This document shows, in pieces, positions 26,331-35,719 of a DNA stretch of 64,000 nucleotides. How positions within the stretch are numbered: the stretch's first letter is position 1; each line of letters begins with the position of its first letter. This DNA is from CAZRHR01 sp964599915 (lineage in GTDB: Bacteria; Bacteroidota; Bacteroidia; CAIKAF01): NCBI GenBank assembly GCA_964599915.1, contig CAZRHR010000001.1:1-64000 (forward strand), given 5' to 3'. The position numbers and the translations under genes were made by a program. Below the pieces are notes generated by a model. That model saw only the letters and a program-made list of their open reading frames with translations, was not told the DNA's origin and searched no databases.

Positions 26331-27233
26331 TTAATTTTTTGGGTTTCGAATTTTCCAAAAATAATCTCTATAAAAAGAGAAAGGCCTTATAGGTTTGTTA
26401 AGGATCATTTTAATCATGTAGAAAAGAAAAAAAAAGTGAATTCTCTTCTCTGCATAAGCAATTGATAGATATTCATAAGCTACGTAATTTTTGTTAAAGT
26501 AATTTTTCAGATCATTGGGGACTCTTTTTTTTAATTCGTTATTTATTATAATCCAATCTTTATATCGCTGTGGAGAAGAAAATTGAGCAGAGTGTGTAGT
26601 AGAAGATTCATGTTGACGCCACGCCAGAGTTTGTATTGGGATGAATCCAATATCTCCATTCAAAGCACGTAGATAATGAAGTATGGTATCCCACTGCCTT
26701 ACTTTAAAGAAAAAATCTGGATAAATTCTAGGTTCAGCACTTTTCCGAAACATAATTGAATTGTTCAGTGGGTTAAAGAAATTCTCTACAAAGAAGTTTA
26801 GATTAAAAATCAGTGGGACATCTAATTCGACATTCTTAATGATTTCCCCATCTTTATCAACTAAACAGCCATTAGTGAAGCACCATGCTACGTTTTCGTT
26901 ATGCTCTAAAAACTCTACTTGCCTTTTGCATTTTTCCTTATCTATCCAGAAGTCATCGGCTTCTAATAATGCTATGAAAACACCACGAGATTTTTTTATT
27001 AAAAATTCATAATTATTGTGTAGTCCAATATTATTAGTGTGTTTATAATATTTAATATTTTGTGGAAACCTTTTTATCCAACCTTCAACAATTATCTCGG
27101 TATTATCCGATGAATCATCATCACCTATGAGTAGCTCCCAGGTCTCCGGTAAATCTTGTGAAACTACCGATTGGATGGCCTCAGAAATATATAGGCCCTG
27201 ATTGAATGCCATCATTATAATGGAAAGTTTCAT
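26331..27233 (-). CDS. Glycosyltransferase family 2
   Basis: 300 residues. LSIIMMAFNQGLYISEAI, LLIGDDDSSDNTEII and GVFIALLEADDFWIDKEKC give the GT2 nucleotide-binding strands and the E-A-D-D metal motif used by the WbbL/LgtA-like group, with KCKRQVEFLE following as in other members here (compare 44968). It is coupled to the methyltransferase gene 3 bp downstream. Specificity cannot be predicted. Confidence 0.92.
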   Translation of the reverse strand: MKLSIIMMAFNQGLYISEAIQSVVSQDLPETWELLIGDDDSSDNTEIIVEGWIKRFPQNIKYYKHTNNIGLHNNYEFLIKKSRGVFIALLEADDFWIDKEKCKRQVEFLEHNENVAWCFTNGCLVDKDGEIIKNVELDVPLIFNLNFFVENFFNPLNNSIMFRKSAEPRIYPDFFFKVRQWDTILHYLRALNGDIGFIPIQTLAWRQHESSTTHSAQFSSPQRYKDWIIINNELKKRVPNDLKNYFNKNYVAYEYLSIAYAEKRIHFFFLFYMIKMILNKPIRPFSFYRDYFWKIRNPKN

Positions 27234-27357
27234 TTAAACTTTGAGGTAAGGGGTTTATAGAAAACTAAAAATAAGTATTAAACCTTCGTATTTCCAAAAT
27301 TATCGGACACTGATAAAAAACACAGCCAAAATACAACAATAAAGTCGAAAAATTAAT

Positions 27358-28968
27358 TTAATATACCCTTTTATAAAGTGCTATATCAGAGGAATCGTTG
27401 ACCGATCCGAAATTAGCTGCAAGAGTCCATTTTGTGCTATCATTAATGACCGATTTCCTGAACATAGAAATTACAAAACTAGAAATTTCATTGTGAGTAT
27501 TCTTGTTGGGAGAAGGCAAAGAGATATACTTGACACATTGAATATCGATTTGCTGGCTGTAGTAATTAAAGATTTTTTCTGGATCGAGGGATCTATCAAT
27601 ATCATAAAAATTCCAATCAGTAAAATAAAACATAAGATCATTATTTGCCATATATCCCTTTTTACGGTAAAGGTAAACATCAATTGGTATTTCAAGCATT
27701 GCACTGTGAAGTAGGAAAAATCTGTCACTTGGAATCATTTTCTCAAGCAAATAATCAGCCAATTTCAAATTTGTTTTGCGATAAACATTGGAAGAAGGTT
27801 CTACTCGAACTAAGTAAAAGAAGTTGCAAAAGATGAATGCAGCCAGCGAAAATGAGAGTATTTGAGATGCACATGGAAGTTCCCAAAACAATTTTTTCAA
27901 AAAATAGGAGAAAAATACAAGAAAAGCAAATAGATAAAAGATTGAATATACATGAGGCTGATTGGTGGCTTTGAGTACTAAAAACAAAAAAATAAATAAT
28001 ACAGTGAAAGGATACATTAACCATAACAAAGAAAAATCATTGTCACGAAACTTGTCATTAGCCCTAAAAGTCGCAATAGTCAAACCAATCAAAAAAAGTA
28101 AGATAACAAAAGGTAGGCCTAATTGCTTAGTAAAACTTTTAAAGAGGGAATAAAAAGATGTAAAATAATCAACATATTGATAATCTGCTGGCTTAGCATA
28201 ATAATCCAGGAAGAATTGAAAATGTAAAATACCATATACGCTCCAAACCATTATAAAGAAAGAGGCATAAGTTAAGAAATAAAAAACCTTGATTTTCGAG
28301 TAATTACCATTTAAAAATTTGAACATAGGGATTAATAAAGGAAAAAAAATTAGTGCTGTATAAACAAAAAAATTATATCGAGAAAAAACGGCAAGCGATA
28401 TTAGTAAAGGTATTAGGTATAAATAATTAAATCCAATGTTTCGGTAAATTATCAACCATAAAAACAAATAAGCAGAAAACAAGCTTAAACCAGAACTTAA
28501 ATCTGGAACATAGCTAGAAAGACCCAGTAAGGCATTATAAAATAATGGAATTTGAGAAACGAGTACCAATAAGAGCCAAACGCCTGCTGGCCTTAAATAC
28601 AATGAAAACCATTTAAATAATGCAAAGTTAAAGAAAAATAAAGCGATGAAAGAACGCACAATAATATTAAATCCAGAATTCAACCAAAAAGGATTCACGA
28701 GGCACGTCAGAGCAGTAAAACCACCACTGACAGGATTGCCTACCAATTCATAATAGGCTTGATTACATCGTTCAATAAAAGAGTAGTTTTGTTTAAAAGA
28801 TAAGAATCTTAAAATCTGCTTTTTTTCATACATTACCCCATCAAACTCTGGCAAATTCGTTTCCAAATAACTTGCGGAAATAATCGATGAAATCCAAACA
28901 ACACAAAAGCTCAAGCAAAAAAGCAGAACTAAATGAAAAAATGGTTTAGGGCGCAATTTCATATTCAC
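27358..28968 (-). CDS. Multi-spanning membrane protein, possible GT-C glycosyltransferase
   Basis: 536 residues with around ten hydrophobic helices and a soluble C-terminal part of about 120 residues, the layout of GT-C enzymes. The loop after the first helix reads LETNLPEFDGVMYEKKQ, placing acidic residues at 41 and 43, matching the position of the acidic pair in the protein at 13515. Such enzymes would use lipid-linked sugars outside the inner membrane. I do not recognise the exact family. It has about 120 bp on its 3' side and a dead IS4 fragment directly upstream, so its promoter may have been changed. Confidence 0.5.
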   Translation of the reverse strand: MNMKLRPKPFFHLVLLFCLSFCVVWISSIISASYLETNLPEFDGVMYEKKQILRFLSFKQNYSFIERCNQAYYELVGNPVSGGFTALTCLVNPFWLNSGFNIIVRSFIALFFFNFALFKWFSLYLRPAGVWLLLVLVSQIPLFYNALLGLSSYVPDLSSGLSLFSAYLFLWLIIYRNIGFNYLYLIPLLISLAVFSRYNFFVYTALIFFPLLIPMFKFLNGNYSKIKVFYFLTYASFFIMVWSVYGILHFQFFLDYYAKPADYQYVDYFTSFYSLFKSFTKQLGLPFVILLFLIGLTIATFRANDKFRDNDFSLLWLMYPFTVLFIFLFLVLKATNQPHVYSIFYLFAFLVFFSYFLKKLFWELPCASQILSFSLAAFIFCNFFYLVRVEPSSNVYRKTNLKLADYLLEKMIPSDRFFLLHSAMLEIPIDVYLYRKKGYMANNDLMFYFTDWNFYDIDRSLDPEKIFNYYSQQIDIQCVKYISLPSPNKNTHNEISSFVISMFRKSVINDSTKWTLAANFGSVNDSSDIALYKRVY

Positions 28969-29009
28969 AAGTCTAAGATTTCTTTAATCAGAAATTCAGC
29001 TTCAGACAC

Positions 29010-29492
29010 TGTTTCACCATTATATTAGGCTATATGGGCTATTGAAAGCTTTTTTAAACACTTAAAGCAGTTTTTCCGTGTCAAAACATGTGTGGGAATC
29101 ATGGCTAATTCAGTACGCATAAAAATGTGGTGTGCCATGATTTCCATGCTCCTTATCAGTTATTAAAAAAAACAAGGCAAAGCACCCCTGGCATGTATTT
29201 AATTTGGTTTGTTTTATACGCATCAATTTATTTGCAAAAATTGACTTGTGGTTTGGGCTTAATGCTCCATTTTACAGGCCTCAAAAAATCATTCGACCGC
29301 CCACTTTATTTTGATGCAGAGGGGTTGGTTTTGCAAGATGGGTTATTACAGCTGTAAACGCCTAACAATCAAATGCTATTTTGCGCGATGAAAAACGTTT
29401 TGAACAGCCGTGTTGCAAAATAGAATTTCTTGAGCGTAAACGCTAAAAATCAGATGCTATTTTTGGAGTTGAAAAACGTTTTTGACAGGTTT
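29010..29492 (+). mobile_element. IS4-family remnant with two tandem right ends
   Basis: From about 29010 the DNA matches the last third of the IS4 transposase and right end of the copy at 24076, including the degraded region around the Y-R-E-K signature, to about 29413. It is followed by a second, shorter copy of the right end (about 29415-29492, from the CGTAAACGC segment to AAAAACGTTTTTGACAGG). No left end is present. In-frame stops show that it is old and inactive. Two right ends in series imply two insertion events at nearly the same point. Confidence 0.8.
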
Positions 29493-29498
29493 TATTTT

Positions 29499-30647
29499 TT
29501 AACCTCTTTCACAACATTCAAAAATTTTATTGGTAACATGACTAATATCCGCCTGACTCAAATCATAATACATTGGCAGGCGTATCAAGGAATTGGAATA
29601 AAAATCTGTCATTGGCAATCTCCTCCCATCGTGTTTTCCTTCATAAAAGGTACTCGTGTGTAAACTGATATAATGAAAAACGGCAAGTATATTATTTGAT
29701 TTCAAATTATTAATAAGTTGAGTCCGCTGTTCTAAATCTTTACAAACTAAATAAAACATGTGGAAATTATTAGAAGCAAAATCAGGAATACATGGTAATC
29801 CAATGTTATTATTTTCAGCCCATGATTTCAGGCCCTGATAATAGGTAGTCCAAATTTCTTTTCGGCGGATTTGAATATCTTCTAAGTTCTCTAATTGCGC
29901 CCACAAAAAGGCTGCAATTATTTCTGAGGGCAAGAAAGAACTTCCAACATCCACCCAACCGTATTTATCAACTTCTCCTCTAAAAAAAGAGGACCGGTTT
30001 GTTCCTTTTTCCCAAATAATCTCAGCTCGTTTTGCAAACTGCATATCGTTGATCGCTAGCAAACCTCCTTCACCAGAAATGATGTTTTTGGTTTCATGAA
30101 ACGAGAAAGCAGCCAAATGACCAATACTCCCTAAAGCACATTTTACCCCATTCCTACCTGTATAATAACTATCTATGGCTTGCGCAGCATCCTCTATTAC
30201 AAAAAGACCATGCTTTTTGGCTATGTCCATGATGATATCCATATCACAAGCCACACCAGCATAATGAACAGGTATGATAGCTTTTGTTTTAGGGGTTATT
30301 AACGCTTCAATGGACGCCTCATCAATACCTGGATGGTCTTTTCTGCTATCAACAAATACCAATTTCGCCCCTCTTAACACAAAGGCATTGGCGGTACTTA
30401 CAAAGGTATAAGACGGCATTATTACCTCATCACCGGGTTGAATATCTATCAAAATGGCAGCCATTTCTAAGGCATCCGTACAAGAAGTGGTCAGCAAACA
30501 TTTGCCAAAACCGTAGGTTTTTTCAAACCATTTTTGGCATTTTTGAGTGTATATACCATTTCCCGATAGTTTGCCCGTATGTACTGCGTCGTAAATGTAA
30601 TGCGCTTCCTTACCCGTGAGGTGAGGTTTGTTGAAAGGAATATTCAT
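29499..30647 (-). CDS. wecE: dTDP-4-keto-6-deoxyhexose 4-aminotransferase, WecE/RffA-like
   Basis: 382-residue DegT/AHBA-family PLP enzyme. MNIPFNKPHLTGKEAHYI is the WecE-type start, TTSCTDALEMAA binds the cofactor phosphate, Asp153 lies in VIEDAAQAID, and FHETKNIISGEGG holds the Schiff-base Lys187. WecE makes dTDP-4-amino-4,6-dideoxygalactose (Fuc4N) from dTDP-4-keto-6-deoxyglucose and glutamate. It abuts the formyltransferase gene at 30647 (one-base overlap), so the pair should make a 4-formamido-4,6-dideoxy sugar. RmlA and RmlB, which supply the substrate, are not in the window. Fuc4N versus Qui4N is not certain. Confidence 0.88.
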   Translation of the reverse strand: MNIPFNKPHLTGKEAHYIYDAVHTGKLSGNGIYTQKCQKWFEKTYGFGKCLLTTSCTDALEMAAILIDIQPGDEVIMPSYTFVSTANAFVLRGAKLVFVDSRKDHPGIDEASIEALITPKTKAIIPVHYAGVACDMDIIMDIAKKHGLFVIEDAAQAIDSYYTGRNGVKCALGSIGHLAAFSFHETKNIISGEGGLLAINDMQFAKRAEIIWEKGTNRSSFFRGEVDKYGWVDVGSSFLPSEIIAAFLWAQLENLEDIQIRRKEIWTTYYQGLKSWAENNNIGLPCIPDFASNNFHMFYLVCKDLEQRTQLINNLKSNNILAVFHYISLHTSTFYEGKHDGRRLPMTDFYSNSLIRLPMYYDLSQADISHVTNKIFECCERG

Positions 30648-31510
30648 TATGTGAATCTTAATCTAAAATTAACTAACTCCATTTTTTGACCATTTTCATC
30701 AAAAAAATCTTTTACACCTAGCAACCCACTACCACATACAATAATGAAAGTATCATTTTTTTTAAATAACACCTTACCTGGCTTTCTATTTTCGATAAAA
30801 ACATCTTCTAAGAGAATTGAATCCTTGACATACAATTTAATATTATTCCAAGTCGTATAAGCACCTTTATATGGATAACCCACTGCGTCAATAAATCTTT
30901 TAATATATTCCGCTGAATTATTCCAATCGATTACATAATCAGCCTCATCTCTCCAAAGACTATAAGTTGCCAATAATTCATCCTGAGGTTCCGAATGTAT
31001 AATACCTGCCTTTAATTTATAAATTAAATCATTTATAGCCTCTCCATAAAGAAAACTAACTTGTTCAATTGCAACCTTTATTTTTATAGGATAATTAATT
31101 TTAATTTTTTTTTGAATGATTATCTCTCCTATATCGTAATCCTCTGTGCCAAATAGAATTGAAACCCCAACCTCATTATCACCATTTATAAGTGCAGTTA
31201 CTAGAGGATTAAAACCTCTTAATCGAGGTAATAGAGAATCGTGAAAAACAATCAATTTAGAGTTATCTTTTATTAACCACCTCCACCCTATTGCTATGCT
31301 ATAATCAGCAATACTTTTTACAATTGTTTTGTTTTGAAGTAAATAGGTAATATTATTGGTCTCACAATATTTTTTAATATCAGTAGAATAATCATTTAAG
31401 ACATTCTTATCGCTGCCAATTATAACACAATCAATAAGTGATAAAAATTTCAAATTTATTGATTTTAAGGCAAAATAACCTTTTCCCCCTAATAGGTATA
31501 GATTTATCAT
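30647..31510 (-). CDS. Formyltransferase-fold enzyme, probable sugar N-formyltransferase
   Basis: 287 residues. LIVFHDSLLPRLRGFNPLV (His90) is the formyl-transfer signature and GTEDYDIGEIII contains the partner Asp126. In methionyl-tRNA and characterised sugar formyltransferases an Asn stands two residues before the His; here it is Val88. Apart from that the N-terminal fold looks complete. It should use N10-formyltetrahydrofolate to formylate the 4-amino sugar made by the coupled WecE-like enzyme. An IS982-family element sits directly upstream of the ATG and has probably displaced any earlier promoter or ribosome site. Family sure; activity with the altered residue open. Confidence 0.8.
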   Translation of the reverse strand: MINLYLLGGKGYFALKSINLKFLSLIDCVIIGSDKNVLNDYSTDIKKYCETNNITYLLQNKTIVKSIADYSIAIGWRWLIKDNSKLIVFHDSLLPRLRGFNPLVTALINGDNEVGVSILFGTEDYDIGEIIIQKKIKINYPIKIKVAIEQVSFLYGEAINDLIYKLKAGIIHSEPQDELLATYSLWRDEADYVIDWNNSAEYIKRFIDAVGYPYKGAYTTWNNIKLYVKDSILLEDVFIENRKPGKVLFKKNDTFIIVCGSGLLGVKDFFDENGQKMELVNFRLRFT

Positions 31511-31511
31511 A

Positions 31512-32173
31512 ACCCGTTGTGCGGTTTAAATATCATAATAAAAGAAAAAAGTTGTCCATATTACTGAAAATCAGTGTTTTGATGTAGGATATCAAGCTTA
31601 CACAAGAATGCACAAGCTAAAAATAAATTACAACAAATTTTGCAAAGATGACAAGCACGTTCCGCCAGCCAAATCATATCATGCAGCGCATAAGGTTTAC
31701 TATTATGGGTTTAAATTGCAACTCATGGGTAGTAAGCAAAGTATTCCTATTACCGCAGGTATGACTGCGGCTAACGTTCATGATGTCAAATATCTTGGCA
31801 TGATTGATTTTGATGAACAAATGTATAACTGTGAGTTAGTTGGAAATAAGGGGTATTTATCATTGGGATATCAAACATCCTTATTTAATCAGGCTAAAAT
31901 AAAACTCGTCACACACCTCCGTAGTAATATGAAAACCGTTATGTCATCTTGGAATGAAAAATATTGCTACACAAGAAAACGTATTGAGACTCTATTTTCT
32001 CAGCTAGATGATCAGATGATGAACAATCGTAATTATGCGAAATCACTCGATGGATTATTTTCACGAATCATTTATATACTCTCATTGGTGGCTGTTCTAC
32101 AATGGATTAATTATAGCAATGGAAAACCCATAAACCATATTAAGCATGCACTCGCATTTTAAACCGCACAACG
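31512..32173 (+). mobile_element. IS982-family element, internally deleted, with matching ends
   Basis: The inverted ends CCGTTGTGCGGTTTAAA are the same on both sides (from about 31513 and, reversed, to about 32173) and bound only about 660 bp, against about 1 kb for a full IS982 element. The flanks ATTTATCATA on the left and ATTTGTCATA on the right agree at nine of ten bases and may be a target duplication. The element lies exactly between a formyltransferase start codon and the end of a GT2 gene. The 5' part of the transposase is missing. Confidence 0.85.
31608..32162 (+). pseudogene. IS982-family transposase, C-terminal part
   Basis: 184 residues matching the C-terminal two thirds of IS982 transposases: YGFKLQLMG, ANVHDVKYLG, KRIETLFSQLDDQM with the catalytic Glu, and the WINYSNGKPI-type tail. 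The N-terminal region with the first catalytic Asp has been deleted. The second, normally G-D-K/R-G-Y, reads GNKGYLS with Asn for Asp. The protein therefore cannot be catalytically active. Neighbouring frame upstream of 31608 continues the family sequence for about ten codons. Confidence 0.88.
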
Positions 32174-32179
32174 GATTTG

Positions 32180-33118
32180 TCATACTGTTGAAAGTTGGAT
32201 TAAATAAATAGGTCTTTTTTTAACCCCTTCAAATGTTTTACCCACATATAATCCAACTACTCCCAACATTACTAATAGTAGACCTGAGAAGAACCATATA
32301 GAAATAACTAAACTTGTGTAGCCTTGCACAGTTACCTCCCCGACAAAATACCTAATTAAAAAAACCAACCCCATTACAAATGCTAAAAGCGATACAATAA
32401 TACCAAATTTTATCATTAGCCTTATGGGTTTATCTGAATAAGCCAAAATAATGTCTAAAGCTAAATTAAGTAAACGCTTAAAATTATATGATGACTTACC
32501 CTCTGATCTTTTTGCATGCTCTATTGGAATGGCCGTTTGATTAAAGCCTACCCATTTGACCATTGTTGGAAAATATCGTATTGATTCACGCATCAAAGTC
32601 AAAGATTGTATAACCTTTCGGCTATATATTCCAAAGTTTGCAACACTTTCATCCATCTTGTAACCAGTTAAATAACCTAACATCCTATAGAACATTTTTG
32701 AGAAAAATCTTTTAAAAAAGGCATCTTGTCTCTCAATTCTCTGGGCTAAAACAACGTCATAACCCTCATAAGTTTTTTGGTAAAGTTTGTAAATTTCCTC
32801 AGGTTGATCTTGTAAGTCACAGTCCATAACCACAACCCAGTCTCCCTTTGCATGATCTAGTCCACACGCTATGGCGTAATGTTGCCCAAAATTTCTACTC
32901 AACTTAAAACCTTTAACACGAGGATTTTTCTTTGCTATATCTTCAATTGCTTCCCATGAGTTATCAGGACCACAATCTTCAACCAAGATAATTTCGTAGT
33001 TTAAAGTAATCTTTGAAATTGAATGGTCTATTCTTCTAATTAATTCGGGTATAATTTTTTCAGCTCTATAAACAGGGCTCACGATAGAAATATGAGGCTT
33101 AAAAGATTTTGAAATCAT
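32180..33118 (-). CDS. GtrB/DPM1-like polyprenyl-phosphate glycosyltransferase (GT2)
   Basis: 312 residues from the ATG at 33118; an in-frame ATG at 33145 lies in sequence unlike the family. ISIVSPVYRAEKIIPELI, EIILVEDCGPDNSW and WVVVMDCDLQDQPEEI are the GtrB-type motifs with D-C-D-L-Q-D. SEGKSSYNFKRLLNLALDII precedes two membrane helices (about 225-255 and 265-300). These enzymes load undecaprenyl phosphate with a hexose for a periplasmic transferase. Candidate partners are the GT-C-like proteins at 13515 and 27358. Its stop overlaps the end of the IS982-family insertion site, so the last residues may have changed. Confidence 0.9.
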   Translation of the reverse strand: MISKSFKPHISIVSPVYRAEKIIPELIRRIDHSISKITLNYEIILVEDCGPDNSWEAIEDIAKKNPRVKGFKLSRNFGQHYAIACGLDHAKGDWVVVMDCDLQDQPEEIYKLYQKTYEGYDVVLAQRIERQDAFFKRFFSKMFYRMLGYLTGYKMDESVANFGIYSRKVIQSLTLMRESIRYFPTMVKWVGFNQTAIPIEHAKRSEGKSSYNFKRLLNLALDIILAYSDKPIRLMIKFGIIVSLLAFVMGLVFLIRYFVGEVTVQGYTSLVISIWFFSGLLLVMLGVVGLYVGKTFEGVKKRPIYLIQLSTV

Positions 33119-33189
33119 AATTTTACATTTTTGAAGTGGACACATAATTAATAAGTATCATTTTGTATTGACTAAAGCGGCCAATAAAT

Positions 33190-33436
33190 TAGTTTACTGT
33201 GATGCACCATGATGGATATGCTCCTGACCAGCGATTAAAGAGACAAAACACCAGCAGCCTCTATCTAAATTATTTTGAACAAATCAATTTATTTGCAAAA
33301 ATCAACTTTGGTTCTTGGCACAATACTCTACATAATTTTGATGCCAACTTTGGTTGGGTAAAATGGGGGTTAAAGGCCTTATGTATCAAATAATCAAATG
33401 CTAATTTACGATGTAAAACGGTTTTGGACAGATATG
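33190..33436 (+). mobile_element. Highly decayed IS4-family 3' remnant
   Basis: Fragments match the end of the IS4 copy at 24076: a decayed GTGATGCACCATGATGG segment, CAAATCAATTTATTTGCAAAA, then ATCAAATGCTAATTTACG and the terminal CGGTTTTGGACAGATATGA. It is the most diverged of the four copies and has no left end. It fills the gap between two glycosyltransferase genes; no gene is present in it. Confidence 0.65.
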
Positions 33437-33441
33437 ATTTT

Positions 33442-34530
33442 TCATCTTAGATTTATCTTCTCACCTAATTGATGAACATTTACCAAAACATTAGTATTTA
33501 CTAGATATTCCTTTTCATTGCCATTTATCATCCCCTCTGAAACTAATTTAAAGATTGGGGGATTCGCCGTTTCACAAAATAAGGCATCGTAGTCTATGCT
33601 GACGGCATGGGCTAATTTCCAAAATGGAAATGTATATTCTGCGCGCGCATAGGCTTCATTAATAAGTTCTATAACCCTTGCTCCAGTGGGACAAAACATA
33701 AGGTTTGATAAACCTGCCCCATGCAGGGAAATAAACCGCTCCGCTTGGCTCATCATGGCAATCTGTTCCCATACGCTCATGTTTTCAAAAAATATCGCTT
33801 CAAACCCTTCTTTTTGAAGAAACGGCAAAATTTCTTCTTCGTTTTCCACACAACGCACACCTCGCTTCTTACGCGATAAGTACACATGACGTGGAAATAG
33901 GGTTTCAGGATTTATTCTTTTCCAAGCTTCTTGTCGTAGCCGATCAGCCGTTTTCTTAATCAAGGGTGGATAAAAAGAAGCCGTCCAAGGCCTGAGCTCG
34001 GGCATATAGAGTTTGTGAGCGAATACATGTGCTCCCTCCGGAATGAAGCGCGGTGTAAAAGAAAAAGCTTCCAAGGTATCCCATACATAGGGAATGTTTT
34101 TCCAGCCCTCAGGTACCAATAACACCGCTTTCTTGAGCAAACCTGCCTCTTCGGCCATGATAAGCCGGGGCAAATAAGCATTTACCCAAAACGCATAATT
34201 AAACCATTTGGAATGGATGACCACACAGGGATCCTCCACCCTCACGGAGGGCAGGCTATTTCCCCAGCGACAAACTGCATATTCCTCAATGGTTTGGCGC
34301 CAGAAAGGATAGTAAAAAGTGTTATCCTCCCTGCCCCGGAGATTAAATGCACAACCAGTAACTAACAGCCCGTTCCTCATCACCAACCCTGAGTGGCTCA
34401 CAAAGGCATTCTTCAATTCGCGGATATGAGGTACGGGGGCACAATATTCAGCCCTACGCTCCATCAGGGACCTGTATTCCTTTGGGATTTCTTGTGGAAC
34501 AGGGACCTTTATGTTCAGCCATTTCCTCAT
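33442..34530 (-). CDS. Glycosyltransferase family 61 (DUF563)
   Basis: 362 residues from the ATG at 34530, which has GAGG six bases upstream and gives an ATGA overlap with the GT2 gene; 34554 is an alternative start. MSQAERFISLHGAGLSNLMF, with FCPTGARVIELI after it, is the GT61 signature (H-G-A-x-L-x-N). Other members add xylose or N-acetylglucosamine in eukaryotes and are common but uncharacterised in bacterial glycan clusters. Sugar unknown. Confidence 0.85.
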   Translation of the reverse strand: MRKWLNIKVPVPQEIPKEYRSLMERRAEYCAPVPHIRELKNAFVSHSGLVMRNGLLVTGCAFNLRGREDNTFYYPFWRQTIEEYAVCRWGNSLPSVRVEDPCVVIHSKWFNYAFWVNAYLPRLIMAEEAGLLKKAVLLVPEGWKNIPYVWDTLEAFSFTPRFIPEGAHVFAHKLYMPELRPWTASFYPPLIKKTADRLRQEAWKRINPETLFPRHVYLSRKKRGVRCVENEEEILPFLQKEGFEAIFFENMSVWEQIAMMSQAERFISLHGAGLSNLMFCPTGARVIELINEAYARAEYTFPFWKLAHAVSIDYDALFCETANPPIFKLVSEGMINGNEKEYLVNTNVLVNVHQLGEKINLR

Positions 34531-35468
34531 TTTTTCCTCATTTTTATCATCCATCTGATGATATCCCCAAAAATGGGTATCGAATACAATAACATCACTG
34601 CCAGCGGCTTATTGGTACGGCCGTTGTAGCTTGGGGGACACAACAGGAAAGAGCGCAGGCCCTGACTCCAAACCTCACTGCTTTTTTTTTCCCTGAATGC
34701 TTTTATGGCTATATGATACCTACACATGCTGCGCAGCCTGTTCTTTTCCTTTCGGGGCAGTTTAGCCTTCAATTCGGGACGGGCAAAAATCTTCTTTAAA
34801 TTAGTCAATTCCCGGCCCCATTTGTCAGATGCTCCATGCGTAAAACTATCCGGCGCAGCCACATACACCGTGGTGCGCGCTTTGAGCTGATAAACAGGCA
34901 CACCCGCAGCTACCATACGAAGAGAAGTATCCATATCCTCGCAGATGGTTACTGCGGGGTCAAATAAATGTTGGCGCATAACATTCTTGTGCACAGCCCA
35001 ACGTTGAGGATTTACGGTGTAACGCAGAAAATAGGAATAGGAGTCAGTGCTTTCCAAATCTGGGCAATGCCGTTCTGTTCGAACGCCGGATGCCGATTCA
35101 TCCCAAGCATTGGTGAAAAAGAAGGCCTCGGGTTCTCCTTGAGACGTAATCAAATCATGCAACTGTTGCAAATGTTCGGGCAGGTGATAATCGTCGCTGT
35201 CCAAAAAGCAGATGTATTTTCCCGAAGACAACTTTATACCGCGGTTTCGGGAAACACAACGTTCCTGATTCGTATCATTTTTCAGGTAACGAATACGGGT
35301 GTCCTGTTGTGCAAAAGAGTACACGAGTTCCGCGGTTTGGTCCACAGAGGCGTCATCTACGATAATCAATTCCCAAGAGGTAAAGGTTTGAGCCAATACG
35401 CTTTCCAGCGCCTTTGCCAGGTGATGAGCCCGGTTATAGCTGGGAATGATGAGGGAGAAATAGGGCAT
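34527..35468 (-). CDS. Glycosyltransferase family 2
   Basis: 313 residues. FSLIIPSYNRAHHLAKALES, ELIIVDDASVDQTAEL and SSGKYICFLDSDDYHLPEHL carry the nucleotide and D-S-D-D metal motifs, and TICEDMDTSLRMV the catalytic E-D. The C-terminal hydrophobic stretch may attach it to the membrane. The N-terminal third is closely repeated, at DNA level too, by the broken gene at 36825-37151, so a duplication has occurred here. It is the first gene of a pair with the GT61 gene. Confidence 0.92.
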   Translation of the reverse strand: MPYFSLIIPSYNRAHHLAKALESVLAQTFTSWELIIVDDASVDQTAELVYSFAQQDTRIRYLKNDTNQERCVSRNRGIKLSSGKYICFLDSDDYHLPEHLQQLHDLITSQGEPEAFFFTNAWDESASGVRTERHCPDLESTDSYSYFLRYTVNPQRWAVHKNVMRQHLFDPAVTICEDMDTSLRMVAAGVPVYQLKARTTVYVAAPDSFTHGASDKWGRELTNLKKIFARPELKAKLPRKEKNRLRSMCRYHIAIKAFREKKSSEVWSQGLRSFLLCPPSYNGRTNKPLAVMLLYSIPIFGDIIRWMIKMRKK

Positions 35469-35688
35469 GGCTTGTTTGGCCGTTCGGTTGTTGCTATTTT
35501 ATGGTAATTAGGCAATGGGGCATCAGCCAGAAAGCAAGAGTGAAAGTTTTGATTATTACGTTGCAGCTACTCTTTGGTCTGATAGTAATCGGACGTGCGT
35601 TGCATGCTCTGCGGGACTCCAGTTGCTATATTTGAATGTTTTTATGTTCAGTGAGGCTTTTAGGTTCTTTTTTCGATAAACTCCCATT

Positions 35689-35711
35689 GACAAGCTCAGG
35701 GTATCAGAGGG
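35689..35711 (+). repeat. Direct repeat, left copy, flanking AbiEii cassette
   Basis: GACAAGCTCAGGGTA followed by TCAGAGGG. It matches the 23 bases at 36657-36679 with two mismatches, same orientation, 968 bp apart. The pair brackets the toxin-like cassette. The same motif is familiar as a dispersed repeat in Bacteroidota intergenic regions, so it may be a repeat and not an insertion footprint. Confidence 0.75.
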
Positions 35712-35719
35712 TGAATGTT

